Positions 60,386 through 64,000 of a DNA stretch of 64,000 bases are shown here, in pieces. The translations under genes were made by a program, and so were the position numbers. Every line of letters begins with the position of its first letter. Within the stretch, counting starts at the first letter, position 1. Under the pieces are notes generated by a model. The model was not told where the DNA came from. It saw only the letters and a list, made by a program, of their open reading frames with translations, and did not search any database. The stretch is from an uncultured Oceanobacter sp. (GTDB taxonomy: Bacteria > Pseudomonadota > Gammaproteobacteria > Pseudomonadales > Oceanobacteraceae): NCBI GenBank assembly GCA_913061185.1, contig CAJXTI010000012.1, positions 1-64,000 on the forward strand, given 5' to 3'.

Positions 60386-61117
60386 ATGACACGTTCCCGT
60401 ATGGCAGCAAACCGCCGCCAGCAGGCCCTGCGACAACGCCGCGACAGCGCCGCTGCAGAGCGAGAGCGGCAACGCCATATGCCGCAACCAGTGGCAATAA
60501 CACCGTCGTGGTCTGGCTCGGTCTGGCTGTTGCTGGCGGCCAGCCTGCTGCTGATCTGGTTGCTGTTGCAGGCAGCTCCGGTGTTGGCCAGCGACGCTGC
60601 TCAACCCGCCACGCAGGTGCGCTCTCAAGCCGCAGTCTGCCCGGCGGTGTTCCATCAACAGATGAAGCAATTACACAGCAGCAAGATACTCAATGTCTGC
60701 GACGTCGTTAACGGTCGCCCGGTGCTGCTGGTAAACACTGCCAGCCATTGCGGTTTTTCCGGGCAATTTGCCGACCTGGAAACACTGCATGAAACCTATA
60801 AAGATCGTGGCCTGGTGGTTATTGGCGTGGCGTCCAACAGTTTTGATCAGGAAGCCAAGACCGAAGAAGAAGCCGCAGACGTGTGTTTCAAGAACTTCGG
60901 TGTCACCTTTACCATGATGGCTCCGGTACCAGTCAAGGGTGCTGACGCGCATCCGTTGTTTCAGGAAATGGCCCGCCAGGCTGGTGCACCACGCTGGAAT
61001 TTCTACAAGTATCTGCTGAATGCCGATGGCAAGGTGGTGGAATCCTGGTCCAGCTTTGGAATGCCAGATGACGATGATTTGGCTGCAGTACTGACGCAGC
61101 AGCCCGATAAAAGCTGA
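60386..61117 (+). CDS. Glutathione peroxidase-family protein with N-terminal membrane anchor
   Basis: 243 residues. The catalytic domain (about 85-240) has NTASHCGFSGQFADLETLHE with the peroxidatic Cys122, VIGVASNSFDQEAK and the Trp motif PRWNFYKYLLN. The N-terminus is unusual: about 45 Arg/Gln-rich residues, then a membrane helix (VWLLLAASLLLIWLLLQAAP). By the positive-inside rule the catalytic domain would face the periplasm. Strong ribosome site GGAGG before the ATG at 60386. It likely removes peroxides at the cell envelope; the electron donor is unknown. Confidence 0.88.
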   Translation: MTRSRMAANRRQQALRQRRDSAAAERERQRHMPQPVAITPSWSGSVWLLLAASLLLIWLLLQAAPVLASDAAQPATQVRSQAAVCPAVFHQQMKQLHSSKILNVCDVVNGRPVLLVNTASHCGFSGQFADLETLHETYKDRGLVVIGVASNSFDQEAKTEEEAADVCFKNFGVTFTMMAPVPVKGADAHPLFQEMARQAGAPRWNFYKYLLNADGKVVESWSSFGMPDDDDLAAVLTQQPDKS

Positions 61118-61419
61118 AGCAGAACGCCAGCTGGATGAGCTGGCAGGGTGAGGTAAAACCAGGCTACAAAAAATCAAAAAAAGCCGGGATTGCTCCCGGC
61201 CAACGTTGCTTCTATGAAGGAAAGCATTACCAATGCGAGCTTGAGGGGCACCGCCCCACTAACGCTAGCAACCCCCGAGCTGGTAAGACATCTCTTCCGT
61301 CTCGATCGTCGCACACTGGCCTGAATTGCTCATTGTTTGATCCGTATTGAGCCAGACGGCTGGTTCTTTTACCTGACTAACTTAAGTAGCGCTTATTTAA
61401 CTTATTTAAAGCGTGCCGC
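61118..61419. other. Intergenic region between convergent GPx and phytase genes
   Basis: About 300 bases. It contains the terminator hairpin listed separately at 61170-61200. A 36-codon frame beginning ATG at 61214 (MKESITNASLRGTAPLTLAT...) has no ribosome site and no family signature. I see no convincing gene. Confidence 0.6.
61170..61200 (-). terminator. Rho-independent terminator, leftward
   Basis: Stem gccggga (61183-61189) with tcccggc (61194-61200) and a 4-base loop; on the minus strand it is followed by seven T (61176-61182). It would end transcripts from the phytase operon about 220 bases after the phytase stop. Confidence 0.8.
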
Positions 61420-63426
61420 TTACTGCAAGTCAAACAGGGTCTTGATCTCGCGCCAGTCGATGTATTTGAAGTTTTGATTTTGTTCCGGCATCAGGTTACG
61501 GCCATCCTGTACAACCAGCATTCCCAACGGGTATTGATCGCCCAAAAAGGCGGAACTGATGGTCAGCCCATCGGTTTCAGACGCGCCATCAATCCCTTTG
61601 GCAGCGTTGAGGCCAACGCGGAAACGACCGATATACTGATACGGCGGAGTAGCGTTGAACAGTACGTAGCTGTCGTTGCCCTGACTGGATACCAGCAAAT
61701 AGTTGGCCGTGGCGGTCTGATAAATATCCATGCCTTCGATATCGGCGTGCAGCCATTCACCAACGCTGGCTATTTCCAACATTCCGGTCGTGGCATCCGG
61801 CTCCGCTGGCAGCGTCCAGACGGCGCGGTTTTCTTCACCAACAAACAGCCGCTGGGCGCGATCATCAGCGGCGCAACCTTCTGGCTGACTGGCGACGGCA
61901 AATTCCCGCACCAACTGGCCTTGCCAGCCAGTCGCGCTATCCAGAATCTGGTACTGCTGATAACGTCCATCCTGATCGTTGATAAATACAAATACTTGGC
62001 GGGCACGGTTTTGATACATACAAAGACCGTAGACGTCGTCCAGAGTGGTGACGATTTCTCCTGCGCTGCTGACCACACCGGTTTGCGGCTGGATGCGGAA
62101 CAGGGCAATGGAGTGGCGATCGCGCTGGCTGGCGGCGGCGATGTCCATTGGCTGGTTACGATAGTGGAACCCCTGACGCAGATCGACGTTGTTGACCCGA
62201 TCCACCAGTAATTCCTGCAACTCTGTGCCATCAAGGTCGTAGACGTATAACCCCTGCTTTTTGTTGGTGCCCAGAACACGGCTGGCATCTGGCTGGTTCG
62301 GGTTTACCCATATCGCTGGATCATCGGCGGCGTCACCGGCTTTTTTGACCGGCTGAGTCTCGCCATTGGCAACTACGGTCGTGATCACATCGGTTACTTC
62401 AATGGCAGGCAGTGAGGGCAGCTCCAGCGTGATCAGGCTGCCGCTGTGTTTATCCAGTGCTCCTGCCCGGGTATCTTGCGGCAAGGTCAGCAGGGTATCG
62501 ATGGCGATGGTCTCGGCCAGCAGGGTGTGGCCAAGATAACGACCGTTATCCTGTTGATACTGGTGCAGGCGATGTCCTTCACTTTCGGCCAGCCACAGGC
62601 TGCCCTGGCTCAGGGTGATGGCTCCGGCTTGCCCCTGAATATGGCCAAACGGGTGAGTCAGATCGATCATCTCGCGGGCGGCATCACTTTCTGCCCGTGC
62701 GTTCATACGCCATACACCGACACTTTCTTCGCTGATATAGAGCGTATCGCGCTGGTCATCGGCAACACAGTATTGGGCACCGGGTGCGGTGGCGAACTGA
62801 CGCAGCAGGGTGGTGTTCAGTTGAGTCGTGTGCGGCGGTGAAGCTGAACCGTTTGCAGCCGGGTTTAATACCAGCTGTCGGGCCATGGCGTCTTCGCCGA
62901 GCAAAAACAGTTGCAGGTTAGCAGGCTGGCTATTGCTTAACGGTGCGTACAAGCACAGCCCTTCCAGTGGCTGTTGCAAGGGTGCGCTGACGGCGTCTTG
63001 CTGCAGGGTATAACCGCTCTTCGTGTCTGTGCTGGCTACCAGCGTCAGCAGATGTAACTGGTTCTGCTGGTCGAGGCTGACAATCTTGATGACTGTTTGG
63101 CCGTTTGCTGTCATTTCGCGGGCATCGAGCAGTTCGCCACGCCAGCTAGCCTGCCAGTCGGGTTGGCCGGTCTGGGTGTCGGTCAGTTGCGCCGGGCTGT
63201 CTGGCCCAATGCTGAAAGAGTGATGACCCGGCAACACCAGCAGGTGTTCCCCAGTGGTTATTGTCTTGGTCTTGGTCATGGTCGAGGCCGTAGCCTGAAC
63301 CTGGGTCGTTGAGGCCGTTGACGATTCCGCGCTGGCACTCAGACCCGAACAGGCGGACAGGGTCGTGAGCGTCAGGCCAATCATGGCCATGCTCAGTAAT
63401 GTGGGGGTGTGTCGTTGTACTGTCAT
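61420..63426 (-). CDS. Beta-propeller phytase lipoprotein with two propeller domains
   Basis: About 668 residues. A lipoprotein signal is at the N-terminus: hydrophobic stretch then lipobox LSAC (Cys near 26). Two propeller-like halves follow: about 70-330 and about 340-667. The C-terminal half has the beta-propeller phytase landmarks DDPAIWVNPNQPDASRVLGT, NKKQGLYVYDLDGTEL, NNVDLRQGF, QPEGCAADD, HADIEGMDIYQ and ETDGLTIS, which bind calcium and phytate. The N-terminal half has similar but weaker motifs and may be inactive, as in other tandem phytases. It would release phosphate from phytate at the cell surface or periplasm. A TonB-dependent receptor gene lies directly upstream on the same strand. 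Confidence 0.9.
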   Translation of the reverse strand: MTVQRHTPTLLSMAMIGLTLTTLSACSGLSASAESSTASTTQVQATASTMTKTKTITTGEHLLVLPGHHSFSIGPDSPAQLTDTQTGQPDWQASWRGELLDAREMTANGQTVIKIVSLDQQNQLHLLTLVASTDTKSGYTLQQDAVSAPLQQPLEGLCLYAPLSNSQPANLQLFLLGEDAMARQLVLNPAANGSASPPHTTQLNTTLLRQFATAPGAQYCVADDQRDTLYISEESVGVWRMNARAESDAAREMIDLTHPFGHIQGQAGAITLSQGSLWLAESEGHRLHQYQQDNGRYLGHTLLAETIAIDTLLTLPQDTRAGALDKHSGSLITLELPSLPAIEVTDVITTVVANGETQPVKKAGDAADDPAIWVNPNQPDASRVLGTNKKQGLYVYDLDGTELQELLVDRVNNVDLRQGFHYRNQPMDIAAASQRDRHSIALFRIQPQTGVVSSAGEIVTTLDDVYGLCMYQNRARQVFVFINDQDGRYQQYQILDSATGWQGQLVREFAVASQPEGCAADDRAQRLFVGEENRAVWTLPAEPDATTGMLEIASVGEWLHADIEGMDIYQTATANYLLVSSQGNDSYVLFNATPPYQYIGRFRVGLNAAKGIDGASETDGLTISSAFLGDQYPLGMLVVQDGRNLMPEQNQNFKYIDWREIKTLFDLQ

Positions 63427-63560
63427 AACAATTCTCTGTAGCAGTGGGGCATAACCCGATAGGTGCCAACGCGGGTATCCAGACGTAACAATCCCCACAA
63501 TCCCGGCGAAACGTCACCAGGATTGTGGGCGGCACCGGCAGTACCGGTGCAGAGCTGGCG

Positions 63561-64000
63561 TCAGAAGCTGGAGTAGCTCACACCCAGGCTGTAGGTTGGG
63601 CCGTAGTCTTCATATTGGGCATTGTATTGTTCGCTGCCCTGGTAGGTGTAATACGGTTCATCGGTCAGGTTGGCGGCCTTGAAGCGTACTTTCAGCTGCT
63701 CGGAGAGCTTGTAGGAGGCGTTGAAGTCCACCTGAGTTTGCGATGACTGTTTGATGTCTCCGCTGCTGTCTTCGAGGTTGCCGACTTCGTCCAGATAGTC
63801 GGACTTGTAGTTGGCGGCCAGACGCAGGCTGATGGTGTCGTTCTCGTACCCGACCACCAGGTTGCCGGTGGTATCCGACTGCTTCGGCAAGCTGATGGTA
63901 CGGCTCAGTTGCTCGTCTCCATCGTCGGATGTGATCGTTGCCTTGGAATCGACAAAGGTCACGTTGGCAGACAATAACAAGCCATTGAACGGTGCTGGCA
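63561..64000 (-). CDS. TonB-dependent receptor, C-terminal part (cut by window edge)
   Basis: The frame is open to the window edge (APFNGLLLSANVTFVDSKAT), so the gene continues beyond 64000. Alternating hydrophobic beta-strands, VDFNASYKLSEQLKVRFKAA and NLTDEPYYTYQGSE, and the aromatic C-terminus SLGVSYSSF are typical of the last strands of an outer-membrane TonB-dependent receptor. It lies about 135 bases upstream of the phytase gene on the same strand; the pair is common and suggests uptake linked to phytate or its products. Confidence 0.9.
   Translation of the reverse strand, partial: PAPFNGLLLSANVTFVDSKATITSDDGDEQLSRTISLPKQSDTTGNLVVGYENDTISLRLAANYKSDYLDEVGNLEDSSGDIKQSSQTQVDFNASYKLSEQLKVRFKAANLTDEPYYTYQGSEQYNAQYEDYGPTYSLGVSYSSF

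Noticed and set aside
61214..61324. 36-codon plus-strand frame after the glutathione peroxidase
   Set aside because: No ribosome site, no known family and it lies next to a terminator pointing the other way; too weak to call.

Overview
The window is one chromosomal stretch of a free-living, motile, Gram-negative gammaproteobacterium. Gene content (periplasmic binding proteins, a TonB-dependent receptor, lipoproteins, dapD of the Pseudomonas size class, a SUF operon with its own Rrf2 regulator) and the very large flagellin point to a marine Oceanospirillales-type bacterium of the Oleibacter/Thalassolituus/Bermanella kind, where giant flagellins have been described. That placement is inference; there is no rRNA here to confirm it. 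I saw no tRNA, rRNA, prophage, plasmid origin or CRISPR array. The only mobile DNA is two transposase remnants at 7.3-7.8 kb.

Layout. 0-7 kb: a cyclic-nucleotide-binding protein, a zinc metallopeptidase, a DUF924 protein, the ackA-pta acetate operon and an Ada-like DNA repair gene whose upstream side is an IS scar. 7.8-19 kb: an OmpR-type regulator and a Cache hybrid kinase, divergent from a complete branched-chain-type ABC importer (two ATPases, binding protein, two permeases) that runs into an acyl-CoA ligase; together they look like a regulated uptake-and-activation route for a small carboxylic acid. A TetR regulator follows. 19-22.6 kb: 2-Cys peroxiredoxin, cytochrome c, a membrane protein, gloA and nth. 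22.7-31.4 kb: a strong sigma-28 promoter, a 1361-residue flagellin, flaG and a 1317-residue FliD. 31.5-37.6 kb: small housekeeping genes (VF530 protein, aroQ, an AEC carrier plus a truncated copy, a TauE-type permease, bfd, dapD, an ArsC-like protein). 37.7-49.5 kb: a signalling island of two very large hybrid histidine kinases, a REC-GGDEF diguanylate cyclase and a NIT-domain chemoreceptor. 49.5-57.1 kb: an esterase, then sufT, sufA, sufS, sufD, sufC and sufB, with the Rrf2 regulator divergent. 57.2-61.1 kb: two chalcone-isomerase-like secreted proteins (one ending in a TonB domain), tcdA and a membrane-anchored glutathione peroxidase. 61.4-64 kb: a double beta-propeller phytase lipoprotein next to a TonB-dependent receptor cut by the window edge.

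The most striking element is the filament locus. Flagellin and its cap protein are both about 2.5 to 3 times the usual size, and both are enlarged by strings of similar beta-rich modules of about 100 residues, while their conserved terminal (polymerisation) regions are normal. This suggests filament and cap grew together. Other items worth attention are the Lys-to-Arg change in the Walker A motif of one ABC ATPase, the His-less HPt domain of one hybrid kinase, the chalcone-isomerase/TonB fusion with a coding minisatellite, and clear candidate operators for Fur (bfd) and for the Rrf2 regulator (suf).
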